The notes beneath the pieces are model-generated. The model worked only from the letters and a program-made list of their open reading frames with translations. It made no database searches and was not told the origin of the DNA. A stretch of 64,000 bases of DNA from Umbelopsis ramanniana AG. Its lineage: Eukaryota > Mucoromycota > Umbelopsidomycetes > Umbelopsidales > Umbelopsidaceae. Where the stretch lies: assembly GCF_025399195.1 (NCBI RefSeq), contig NW_026252089.1, positions 124,001 through 188,000 of the forward strand, given 5' to 3'. The position numbers and the translations under genes are program-made. This document shows, in pieces, positions 36,017-47,300 of this stretch; position 1 is the first letter of the stretch, and each line of letters starts with the position of its first letter.

Positions 36017-39000
36017 ATGTCTGGAGACGGACCTGCTTCACCAACCGGGAGATACTTACCGTTGGGAAAGAAGTCTAATACAACGAACAGCATTAAGTCA
36101 CAAGGTCCTGGAAGTTAGTATGGTTTCTAATTTAATTAAACGTCCATGTCATGTTAGCATGAGCCTATTCTATACCCACAGCGAACCTCAACGGGCAATG
36201 TTGCGATTCGTTTTAGGCTATGATGCACGAAAATGTGGATCTCGGGCTTAATTCCGATGATCGGCATGCAAGTTGATGATGGCAACTCAGCGTTCCGTAG
36301 AGTCAGACACTAATATATTCGCTCTCCTTTTATCCTATTGTAGCTGGAAGAGGATATCAAACAAGAGCAAGACTACTGACCAGTAAAGTTTCGGCTCCTC
36401 GACCAATAAACTTACCAAGTTTACGACGAGAACATGCGGGAATGGAAACGACAGCACCTGTGGTCCTTGGTACAGTTTCTGGCTGGGGATCACCATCGTC
36501 TTCGCCTGCTTTGATCACGTCACCTGGAAAAGGTGGCGATTCTCGCGTCAAACCTCAATCTCCTATAGCCACGGTCGACACGAGTGCAACTGCGGCACAG
36601 CTGCGCTCACCATCATCGTCCGTTCTTATGCTCCAGAGAGAAAATGGATCTCCAAGTTTAACAAACTCTGGCTTGTCTCAAGGATCACCAAAGGGATCAA
36701 CACTATCACCGCAAGTACAATCACAGCCTGTAACGCGAGCCTGGGCCGTGCCTACTACGGTCATTCCTACCGCGGAAAAAAAATCGTCTGATTTCCCCAC
36801 TGCAGCGGAAACGATGGACCACTTGAAACGTATGTATACTGATCCCAACCTGGCATTCGCTCAGTAATGACGAGAATGGTTACTTATAAAATGCGTTTCT
36901 TTCCATTACATAGCCGAAGATAAAAAACTCCAGGTAAACACCATCGTCCTCGAACGATATGCAAATCATTTCTTTTAACCATTGTGATTTCGTAGAAGGA
37001 TGAAAGCTCAACTGTCGATAGGAAAGGCTCTGTTAGCAGCCATATGGAAGGAAAATGGGACGAGGTACAGTCATTACATTAGATGGTCTTATCATATGCT
37101 TACTGCTGTAACTATGTTTATCATAGATGGAAGATGAAGCTTTGGATTTCTCCGCCCCAGTTCTTGAATTCGCGGACGGCACAACGGTGACTGTGCAACA
37201 GAAGGCGGATGATAATGACAGTGATGTTCAGCAAGAAGAAGAGACGGTAACGCCAGCTGATCGGTTCACGGATGATTACGACCGAAGCTATCATGCACAA
37301 TCCAGGCACCATCCGCCATTGTATGACACGGGTGACGCTCGCCACAACGATCGTAACCATGGCTACCAACGCCCCCCTCACCAAGATAGCCGATGGAGGG
37401 GTCATCACGAAGGCAGAGGAGGTCCAGAAGATGATCACAATCCTCGCTATGATCGCCGAGGAAGTTATGAAAGACATGATGGCCGATCAACCTTTTTCGA
37501 CAGACGAGACAGTGCAGGGAGACAGCCATCTTTCTATCACACGCAACGTCCTGGTACAGATCAATGGAAGGATAGCGAACATGATCCATCTTGGAGAAAG
37601 AATAGTTATCAACGACGGGCTAGTTCTGAAACACGCGATGAATTTCATCCTACATTACTGCAGCGTCCAAGGCGAGTGTCAGGTGTCAGCTCAAGATCCG
37701 ATCACAGTGTACATGACGGTTCAGTTGATGTTGATCAAGCTCATTCTGAAACTATCAATGCTCATGGTCCAACTCCTGGCGAAATAGACCGTCCTCCTGA
37801 AGTTACCGCGGTACAAAAAGAAGTAATGATGACCGCAGCTGAAAGAGCGAAGAAGCGACGAGATGAAGAAGAAGCCGAATATATTGCTGCAAGAGAAAGG
37901 GCGAAACAAAAGGCACTCGAACTTGCAAAAGCTACCGAAGCAATCGAACCAGCGACATCCGAGCTGATCGGTCAAACGTCGAGCACTGATGATAAATCAT
38001 ACTCCAAATCAGAGGCTGATGCGAAGAAGGCTTCCTCTTGGGCTTCCATTGTCCGTCCTGTTGCTGGCAAAGAATTTGGTACAGCGCGATCAAACAGCTT
38101 ACATCAAGAATCCAACACGGCGCCAAAGTCACCCGAAAAGCCTCAGAAGTCACTGTCCATATCCAACATCGATAAGGTCATGTTTTCAATCCGTCAAACT
38201 TTGAACGAAAAACGGTCAGACACAACTGAGTCGCCCATGGCATTCTCTCAATCGAATACAAAGCCCGCTGTCGATATTACAGCAAGCAACATGTCTGGTT
38301 CAGATGAAATAACAACAGAAGTCGGTGCCGAAACTGAATCCAAGCCTTGGACAGGTGAAGGGGACGCCAACTGGTTGGCTACTTCTACAGAAGATCCCAC
38401 ATTCACAGCTGATCCATCGTCCATTGTAACGGCAGAAACTGTTCTCAAAATAGAAATGATAACAGAGCCAGAAATGCAACGTGGAGCAGCGTGGTCAACG
38501 ATTGTGAGTGATCTTGAACCATCGACCTGGAAGGTTGATGAGGCCAAGAAGTCAGCACCCGAGGGAACCAAGCTGGAAGATAACAGCAGCAAGGCTAAGA
38601 TGGCAAATGCTGATGATGACTCCAAGAGTGAAGCAGAAGAAACTCCGGGTTTTAAGCAATGGAAGCGTTTCATGAAGGAGAATGCTGATCACGGATTTGA
38701 AGATAAGGAGAGAAGTGCACCCAACGACTGGAATGCTTATGCTAACACTTTACAAGCCGAAGCTCGAGAATTAGCAGCATCCAAAGATAGCATGTCAGAA
38801 ACACCTGATAACTCTCAAGTGTCGCCGCCATTTGATGCAGAAGATTCGGAATCTCCAGCCGACCGAACAGACGGAAGTACGCGCGGTGGTCATCGTGGAA
38901 AATCTCGAGGAGGACTCCAGGAGACTCGTGGTAGAGGTCGTGGCAGTGCTCGCTTTGACTCAGGCTCGGAGTTCGAACGTGGACGAGGACGTGGCCGAGG

Positions 39001-40936
39001 ACGTGGTCGTGGTGGTCGCTTTGCTCGTGACCTGACGGAAACACAAGACGCATCTTTAATGACAGAAAATCAGTCGCCGCCTACGCCCTCGAATAGCAGA
39101 GCTGATTCATCATCGTCTTGGCGACGCAATCCTAGTAGCGACGAGCAGCTCGATATCGAGGTGAGAATACCTCATCGACAGAAACAAAAGAAGCTTACCG
39201 CCAAAGAGAGACGTGAAGCAGAGTCAAAGGGTGCCACCACCGATAACGAATTTAAGGCATCAGCGGCTGGTGATCTGACCATAGCGAATAGCATATCGTC
39301 ATCCACTCGACATATACCAAAGAAAGTCATCGGTGCTGAAGAAGAGCTTGATTTTGCAGACATATCACAATCCAAAGCCAGTACATCCAGAGGTCAGACT
39401 CACAAGTCCTCCAGTCATGTCAAAGATGTTAGCCATGCCGATTCACCCATGGAGACAAGTACCCCAGGATCACAGACAGAAGAATCTGGCGGTTCAGGTA
39501 TGTCGTTATGTTTAGCCAAATCTGCCGTTTACGTGACCAGTGGACTTATAAAAACTCCTCGCTCTGGATCAGATACTGGCCGACAAACCCCATCGAAGAA
39601 AAAGGCACCAAAGAAAAAGAGTTCGCTTGGAGGATCAAAAACACCATTGTTCCCTCAAACTTTTGACAACATAGTTGGTAAACGACCAGCCACGATCAAG
39701 TTCAGATTTGAGAATGATACGGATGCTGATAAAGAAGTAGTAAGTTCAGGACAATTGACATGGTTCGCTCTATGAACGTGAAACACAGCTAACATTTGTT
39801 TATTTTAGGACATCCAATTTGATTCCTCGCCGGCACCTTCTTCGGAGTCCCCTAGAGTTGCCATAGAACATCAGCCTACTGAACGCATGAACTTGGTACT
39901 GACCAGTACCTGGGGTGTATCATCACCATTGAATGGATCACCCAGTTCTACTTCTCAGCATGACAGTGTTCTGTTTTCCAAAGACTTGGCGTCCCATATT
40001 GACTTGGACACCAGTGCTCTAGTTGACAATTTGGTTCATGGAAATTCTAGTGAGGATGTGGATTCCTCGCCAAGCTTTAAGGATCGATCGAAAGATGTTC
40101 ATTCAAACTCCCCGTTGTCCCATGGTCATGGCCGATTTGGAAAAGGGCACTATGGCATGAACAGGCGTCATGATAGTCAACAGCAACGGCGAGTAGCGAT
40201 TGATCCTCGAATGATGGGTAATACGAGTTTCCCCGTCATGATGTATCCCATGGCTATCAGTTCCCCTGCTGGCACCATGCCCAACAATGCGGTATACATG
40301 ACCCCTGAGCAAACCGGTAAGTGTTGATAGAAAGTTTTACTTGTTATAATATGAGTGCTAAGGAAGCCCACTGCAGGACATTTTCCTGGCACGCCTGGTC
40401 AACCTCAAGCATCCCAGCAACAATCATTCTATTTGATACCACAGCAATCGTATGTGTCTGGCAACCAGTTTCTGCAACAACCATTTAACCAAGCCACGTC
40501 AAACCATTCGCAAAGTGGCAGTTTCATGATACCATTTGCTTGGCAGCCCAACAACCAGCGGAGCAGACCACCTCATTCACCACAAAGTGGCCTTGACCAT
40601 AATAGCCCTGGTTACAAGAACAAAGATAAGAGCAAATTCAAAACTCCGGAGATGATGGCCAAGAATCTGTCTGGGCAGTATGACAAGAACAATGGCAATC
40701 AAGCGAGTTGGGCGTATCAACCAAGGGGTGGACCTGTGCCATTAAACCAACCGGCAATGGTGGCCGGCCCACCAAGCACCTACTTTAATAATGCAATACC
40801 GTCGTCGACTTATGGTGCGCGTGGAGGACGCAGTGGTTATAATATGGGACGACCGACGCGTGGAACAAGTATTGGGACTCGAGGGGGAGGATCAACCAAC
40901 CGTGGTGGTGGTGGTGGATATCAGAACTGGCGATGA
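36017..40936 (+). CDS. Large RGG-rich protein with PRRC2/BAT2-type N-terminal domain
   Basis: Seven exons (36017-36113, 36344-36829, 36914-36933, 36996-37064, 37127-39739, 39809-40316, 40377-40936) keep frame throughout and give 1450 residues. The N-terminus resembles the BAT2_N domain of animal PRRC2 proteins: GRYLPLGKKSN, then KVSAPRPINLPSLRREHAG and a GTVSGWGS stretch. PRRC2 has the like order of a KV...PPANLPSLK..NKGNDP block and a GTGWAS-like motif. The rest is disordered: repeated WSTIV/WASIV tryptophan motifs, a charged helix rich in Glu/Arg/Lys near 37830-37940, an Arg-Gly tract (about 38880-39030), a Gln/Asn-rich region and a C-terminal RGG/GGGG tail. Such composition suggests RNA binding or granule assembly. 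PRRC2 proteins act in translation initiation. The function here is inferred. Confidence 0.72.
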
Positions 40937-41119
40937 GCATATTACTGACTGAGCATTCCTTTTATTTTGTATTTTCCGTCCGCAACAATAATTTTTTCCT
41001 TTCTTTCAACGCAATACAGTTTAACCCAATTCTCCACATACCATCTTGCTCTTTACTGTTGGTTTTTACTGTAATTAACTCTTTTGCATTGTCTTGACGC
41101 ACATTCGGACACATCGCCC

Positions 41120-42008
41120 ATGTCCATAATCACGTCTCCCATTCCTACGGTTTTTGACACCCATGCAAATGACAAGACGACGGCATTAACCTGTGAATGG
41201 GATCATTGTTCAAAATCGTTTCCTGACCATGCCGCACTGTCGTCCCACTTATCACAAGGTAAATGATCCCATGCATTCTTACACCCTATATGTCACGTTA
41301 CTGAAGGTAAGGGGTGGGGGTTTCCACAACCTAGATCACATTGGATGGAAACAGCCAGACTATCACTGTCTCTGGGAAGGATGTACGCGATCCAATATCA
41401 GGTCCCACTCTCGTTTTGCCCTGATGATGCACCTGCGAACGCATACAGGGGAAAAGCCATACACCTGCACACATCCAGGGTGCCTTCAAAGGTTAGACAA
41501 CGGCCAAACCCACGAATATGGTGATGATAATCTCTCCCTTAACTTACCCCTTTTATTCAGTTTCAGCAGAACCGATGCTATGCTCAAGCATCGCAACACG
41601 GAACATGAGGAGGATGGCAACCACCGAAAGGTCAAGGAAAAAAGCGCTCTGGCTAAGCATCGCGCCAACTATTTGACGAAAGAGCGACGGCCCATCGATA
41701 TGAGTGAAGCTAGTAACATTGAAGGAACCGAAAACTTTGTTCAGCGATATAAGGTGGTGAAAACCAAACTCAACCATATTTTAAGAGAAAATTCGGCTTT
41801 GAACGAGGAGTACATGGAAGCCACGAAAAAGCTCAAGCGACTGCGAACAGAGCGACGCGTATTATTGGATGTTTTAGCCGAGGCTGAGAAAACCTCGCAC
41901 GACACTGCTGCAGAGCCTGCCGCAAGTCAAGAAGTCAAGGAAGATGAAGCAGATGACGAAGAGGACGAAGAGGAGATTGATGAATTAATGGATGAAGATG
42001 ACGGATAA
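41120..42008 (+). CDS. C2H2 zinc-finger protein with C-terminal coiled coil, Iec1-like (INO80 subunit)
   Basis: Three exons (41120-41258, 41335-41491, 41561-42008) give 247 residues. Zinc fingers: CEWDHCSKSFPDHAALSSHL, then CLWEGCTRSNIRSHSRFALM ending LRTHTGEKPY, and CTHPGC joined by splicing to LQSFSRTDAMLKHRNTEH. A helical segment (FVQRYKVVKTKLNHILRENS, then ATKKLKRLRTERRVLLDVL) and an acidic tail follow. Finger number, coiled coil and length are close to fission-yeast Iec1 (about 250 residues), a subunit of the INO80 chromatin remodeller. That identification is from memory of the family and needs an alignment. The start is the first real ATG; the frame extends upstream only through non-ATG codons. 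Confidence 0.72.
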
Positions 42009-42970
42009 CTTTTTTTTTTTTTAACCAAAAAAACCGCATGTATCCTTCATTTTCGTTTGGAGTTATTAAACGTACCGCCTTACTGCAATCAGGCATTGTA
42101 GAAATCAAGTGAAAAGAGAAAGAATAAATCGCATGCAAATTTGCTCTTTTCTTTTCCAGACAGACTTATGTAGTGAATAATGGTATTTTGAATGTCTATA
42201 GGATGGTTGTCCACTATGTGTTGGTAGGACATGCAACGTTCAAACGTTTCAGATGGATTGTTAGGCATACTACAAATTGAGTAACAAGGTATTGAATCAA
42301 GGCAAGCATGGCTTTTTTTTTTTTTTTTGATTTGGTACAGATTGGTTTATTGCGAATAACATCATTGTGTTATTCGTCTTGGCAAGACAAAGGTTTAAAG
42401 AAAAGATTTGTGAAAAAGCAGAAAAGAAAAAAAAGGGTCAAGTCAAGGATCTCGCAGAGACATGACAGTATGTAAACCAGGGTTACATACAAGGACCAGG
42501 ACGAAGTAGAGAGGTAAGAGAAAGTAAAAGAAAAAAAAAAAGTATACTTCGAAAAGATAGAAAGCTACAAAAACCGAGGGGTTTCCAAAATGGAGAAAAA
42601 ATTACAACAAAAATACGCAAAGGGAGGTTTCTGAAGCTAATTTGAATTGAGTCGAGTAAGAGGTTCCTTTTTTTTTTTTCTTTCTTCTTTTTTTCCATCT
42701 TCATTCCTGGAGAAGGATGTGTGTATTACTTTGGCCGAGAAAGGGTTCCAAAACCATGGGGATTGGTATCCATGCTTTAAATCGGCATATCCAGAGGTGG
42801 GGGGTGGGTAATATCTGTTGTTGGGGGGCAGATGCAAAAACAAGACTTTGCATGTCAAAGCCATCCAGAGATAAGTTTCCGAGTGCAAGAGGAAGAGTGT
42901 CCAGTTGTAGATAAGAGTATCAGGGAGGTGTTCATCACGGTGTTTCAAGTCGTGGCGTTCAAAGGGCAAA
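42009..42970. other. Convergent 3' region between two zinc-finger genes
   Basis: About 960 bp between facing stop codons. It holds long T runs (42009-42022 and about 42312-42328), an AAAGAAAAG-rich purine tract near 42420-42540 and a perfect hairpin at 42353-42376. Minus-strand open frames here are low-complexity and probably 3' UTR. Confidence 0.5.
42353..42376. repeat. Perfect 9-bp hairpin between convergent genes
   Basis: CGAATAACA (42353-42361) and TGTTATTCG (42368-42376) are exact reverse complements with a six-base loop, 25 bp from a long T tract. Possible transcript 3'-end structure for either convergent gene. Confidence 0.6.
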
Positions 42971-44122
42971 TTACATTGCTCCCATTTGATTAGGGCAGCC
43001 CTTGACAGTCAAGTGGCGAACGAGAGCATCCTTTCGGCTGAAAGGCTTCTCGCAGTAGTCACAGTGGTAGGCTCGTTCACCTCGGTGAACCGTTGCCTCG
43101 TGACGGGTCAAGTCGTGACGACGATCGAAGTTCTTTCCACAGCCTTCGACATCACAGCAGAAGAGCTTAAGACGGTTGGGGTCGTGGACTCTCATGTGGG
43201 TTTGCAAATTGAAGCGACGAGAGAACATCATACCACAACCCTTACGTTGGCATTGGAAGCGCTTGAGGGGACGACCCGTGGCATCGCGAGTGGAAGAAGA
43301 CTTCTTGCGCTTGGACTGAGAAGTAGAAGCAGAGTGGGGGACATATTCGTCATCGTTGTCCTGGTCATCTCCGCTGGAGGGATCCAAATTTTGTGAGCTG
43401 TTGAAGTAGTCATCGACGACATCAAACAAGGAGCGCTGTGAAGACTTTTGATGGTCTTCATTATCAGCCATACAGTCGTCAAGAGGAACGAACAACGAGT
43501 TGTTGTTGGTGGTATCTGTGGTTTGTTCACCGACATAGACAATCTGCTGATTCTGCTCTTGAGCAAGATGAGCGGCCTTCTCATTGATAAGGGTCAAGGG
43601 ATTTCCGTCGAAACCAGCGACGAAAGGAGACATGTGGCTAGTGTAATAGCCCTCATCAGCAATGAAAGGAGACTTGGCCATGGTGGTGGCAGACTCTTCC
43701 TGACCAGAGATCATGGGAGTGTAAAATGGAGTGGGTGGAATATAAGGTGTAGCCGAATACATGGTCAAGGGAGATTCGATGGGAGTTTCCCACAACGATG
43801 CTGGTGTCTCACACAAACTCATATCGAGGTCCAAAGGCGAATTGAGAATGTTGCGCTGGCTAGGCGGAATGTAAGAGTGCTTGTGCGACTGAGCTGTATT
43901 TTCAAGACGAGCAAGAGATTTACGGCTAAGCACATGTGTTTCCCATTCGGAATCAAAGCTAGTGGTAGGCGAACTATCACAGGAATTCTTACCATGGGAG
44001 AATGACAGGGCATCTTGAGGCTGGTCATCGCCAAAGAGGACGGGATCCAAGAAAGCTTGGTCAAAGGTATCTTCAGACATTTTAGCTAAGGCAGAGTACT
44101 GCTGCTGAAGGGTATTGAACAT
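42971..44122 (-). CDS. Three-finger zinc transcription factor
   Basis: A single exon of 383 codons starts at ATG 44122. The first two-thirds is Ser/Pro/Asp/Glu-rich and probably disordered, with an acidic segment (SSGDDQDNDDEYVPHSAS) before a basic patch (SKRKKSSSTRD). Three zinc fingers fill the C-terminus: FQCQRKGCGMMFSRRFNLQT...H...H, FCCDVEGCGKNFDRRHDLTR...H, and YHCDYCEKPFSRKDALVRHL ending in Cys (C2HC form). The arrangement recalls Ace2/Swi5 and Crz1-like fungal activators, whose DNA-binding fingers are also at the C-terminus. Target genes cannot be read from sequence. Absence of introns is unusual beside its intron-rich neighbours. Confidence 0.85.
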   Translation of the reverse strand: MFNTLQQQYSALAKMSEDTFDQAFLDPVLFGDDQPQDALSFSHGKNSCDSSPTTSFDSEWETHVLSRKSLARLENTAQSHKHSYIPPSQRNILNSPLDLDMSLCETPASLWETPIESPLTMYSATPYIPPTPFYTPMISGQEESATTMAKSPFIADEGYYTSHMSPFVAGFDGNPLTLINEKAAHLAQEQNQQIVYVGEQTTDTTNNNSLFVPLDDCMADNEDHQKSSQRSLFDVVDDYFNSSQNLDPSSGDDQDNDDEYVPHSASTSQSKRKKSSSTRDATGRPLKRFQCQRKGCGMMFSRRFNLQTHMRVHDPNRLKLFCCDVEGCGKNFDRRHDLTRHEATVHRGERAYHCDYCEKPFSRKDALVRHLTVKGCPNQMGAM

Positions 44123-44396
44123 TCACTGATTAGAAGAAGAAGAAGGTAAATTGACTTTTGCGCTCTGGGGCCGTTGTATTTATCAGCAACCGGTTGGAAC
44201 CATTTTCAAACTGCGACAAAGACTGCGGCAGGCGGTTTGTCCTCCCCCAAAAAAATGACTCAGGTTTTTGCTCCCCCTTGGTTGAGCCCAAGCCTCAACT
44301 CTAAAAAATTTCGTAGCGTAGAGACACGTTGCCATGACAATGATATCCATGGTGATGTATTTTTATTCTAAATAAATGCTGAATAAATTCATTCCT

Positions 44397-47300
44397 TCAT
44401 CGATGTTGCTGTAATACCTGCTGCAACGTCGATGCTACCTCTGACGTCCATTCCTCTGCCGAATAGTGGTCATTTTCGTTTGACGCACCTTCACTTCCGA
44501 ATCCGCTAGCATTGGTTGCTTCCGACGGTCTTCTAGAGTACATGGAGTGAGAACCAACCGTCACACTGGAAGATTCCGTGTCTTGAGGAGGTAAGGACAC
44601 CATGGATTGCGGTCCGAAGTAGCCTTCACTTTTCAATGCGCCTTGCTTTGCTGTACTGAAGTCCTCCGACATTCGGTAGGTTTGGAAGTCCACACCATGA
44701 GCACTAGTTGCAGGGCGAAATTCTCTCGATCGATTGAGAGAAGGTGTCATGTACACTGGTACTGATCTTCGTCGTCTGTCCTTTTCATTGCTTGTGCGGA
44801 CACTCGCCACGGGACTACTTGAGCCGAACTTTTGACGATCCAAAAAGGTCGGACTTAGGGGGGAAACCGGAGTGGGCCGCTTGCTTTCGTCCATGGTCGA
44901 TGCGTTAGACGGAGTAATCAGCGTCATACGTAGCGGCCCCTTACGGCGACCCCACCGAAGAGCTTCCCACTCCTCCCACTTGCGCATAATAACTTGGCTG
45001 CTATCAAAGTCTCCGTCATCTTCCGTATGGCCTTCATTGGCCTTGTCTCCGTGCACTCGGCGAGTGGCTCCCCATGTGAAATCATCAAAATGCCAGAATG
45101 CATAGATGGGCAGAAGGAAGTTCCATACTGGCAATGCTAAGATGTATATCTGATGGAGGGTTTTTTGAGTCGATGTAGTGACATTTAAATTGCTTCAAAT
45201 GAGCCCTTACCAGTAACCATCCAAACATAGAAATTTTTCGCGTTGTGACCACGATGAGAATAGCGGGAAGTCCCAAAATAGCAACCAGTACCGCAATAGG
45301 CAGTATTTGAGGCTGACTGGACATAGCGCATACAACAATCACGTACACTGCCAAGACGACCGCTGCTGGCAAGATGGCCGTGCCAAGCAGGTCCATGAAC
45401 ACTACGAACTGCATGGATAGACAGGCAATGCCACAGAGATCAGATACAAGGACGAGTTCCATCAAATTATGAATCGTAGAATTGATCCAGCGTCGTCTTT
45501 GAGATAGCAAGACATGAAACGTATCAGGCACCACCGTTTTGCAAACCTAAGCCAAAACAATTTTTTTTAGTCTTAAAGGAAAAACGGACACGTCAAGCTG
45601 AGGTGTTTCTTCAGATCCAAATGACGGGACTTACGGCTTGTGGGAGAAACATCATTTGGCGCTTTGGGAAGGTGCGAAGCATCAACGTGGAGAGAAATCG
45701 ATCTTCTCCCAAGAACAAGAGGTTCTTGGCATGCAGTGTAGTAACGACGTTTTGATTGTACTCTAAAACGATATCTGGATTCGCTAGCAACGGTACCCAC
45801 GCTCCATTCTTGGGTGCTTTGATTCGATACATACAAAAGCATCCAGGCAAACAAGTAACACCACCGAACACAGATTCGAAGGCTTTTGCATAGTGATGCG
45901 AAATGTAGTATTCAAACACTGGGGACAAAAATAAATTGACAATTGCTTAGTACTTGGTGTGACATAGTGTGCTCAGAGGTGAATTTACCTTGTATCATAG
46001 TGACCCAACTATCGGTCTTGTTGGCGATACGTGTTTCCCCACAAAGTCCCATGACGGTAATGTCATTGACCATGGCGGCCACCATATGAGATAGAGAATC
46101 TGGAGCCACCATTGTATCTGCATCTATCTATAAAAAATTTAAAAAGAAAAACATTTTAGTACGTCATTGGAAAAGCTTATTGATGGCATCCTCTACAACT
46201 TACCATGAGCACCAGCTCAAATTTCTCAGGTGTAATACCTTTCATGAGCCAAGTTATTTTCCAGAATATTTCATAATCGAGCACAGACATGCGGTCGTTG
46301 AACAGAACACGTTGCAAAAAGCTCATCAGGATAAGCTGAGAATCTCGCTTGCCACGATTACCCGGCTTAGGTGAACTTTGCTCGTCCACTGTGCCACATT
46401 TGACAATAAGGATGGCTGGGTACATCTGACCGTCGCACATATAATGTCCTGCGTACTGTGGTTCCAAGAACGTCAATCATGACTCACACTATATCATTCT
46501 ACTGTCCCCCAATGCTTACCACTTTAGCTATGTTCAGCTGTTTACCTCCTTCAGCAATTGCCATATATGTGCATCTCTTCGGCTCTTCCATTCCGCTGCA
46601 CAGAGTTAACATGGACAAAAGAATGTCTGGTGTGGTCCGAGTATTACCAGATCCAGTGATCATACCGTCAGCTACGATAAAAAACACCTACGAAGCATCA
46701 TTGGAAAAAAAAAAGTTAGCATATAGCCATGTGAAAGCCCATTCCCTCGACACTATTACTTACCTTGTGACGGTTCGAATAAGTTGTCCTCGCCAGTGAA
46801 TCTAGGGCTCGTCGCATGGAAGCTTCACCTTCAGAATAGCAAGTGACCAGCATAAGAGTATATAGTTGGGTATCGACACTACCAGCATCAAACATGGTGG
46901 TGTTTTCTGATGAGGTACTAAATGAACGGTCCACTTTGACAGGCACAGAAGCAGGCGGGGGAGTATCTGGCTCTCCTTCAGATACGACAACGGGCGGTCG
47001 ACGAATGGCAGGGTCGTTGTTTCCGCCAGCAACGGATCGCCAAGCTAAAATTTTACCTGACCTGCCTCCTGGTTTAACAAGTTTTGGAGCCACAAACCAG
47101 TGAAATATAGCCGCCATTGAAAATCGTACGACAATAAGACCAATGATGATGGCAAACATGAGACTGGTTATAAGCTGGCTGATAATGCAGCCCATGGTAT
47201 CGCTCGATATGACTCCGCTGTAGTAACGTGAATTCATACAGGCCTCTGCTTGTTGAACCTCGCTCCAAGAAGAAAACAAGTACGATGCATCTTGTCCTCG

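Noticed and set aside
41084-41119. Upstream extension of the Iec1-like gene
   Set aside because: The extended frame would begin at a TTG codon. The first ATG is at 41120 and gives a family-typical length.
42483-42969. Lys/Glu-rich minus-strand frames after the zinc-finger factor
   Set aside because: Low-complexity purine tracts within what is best read as the 3' UTR. No domain.
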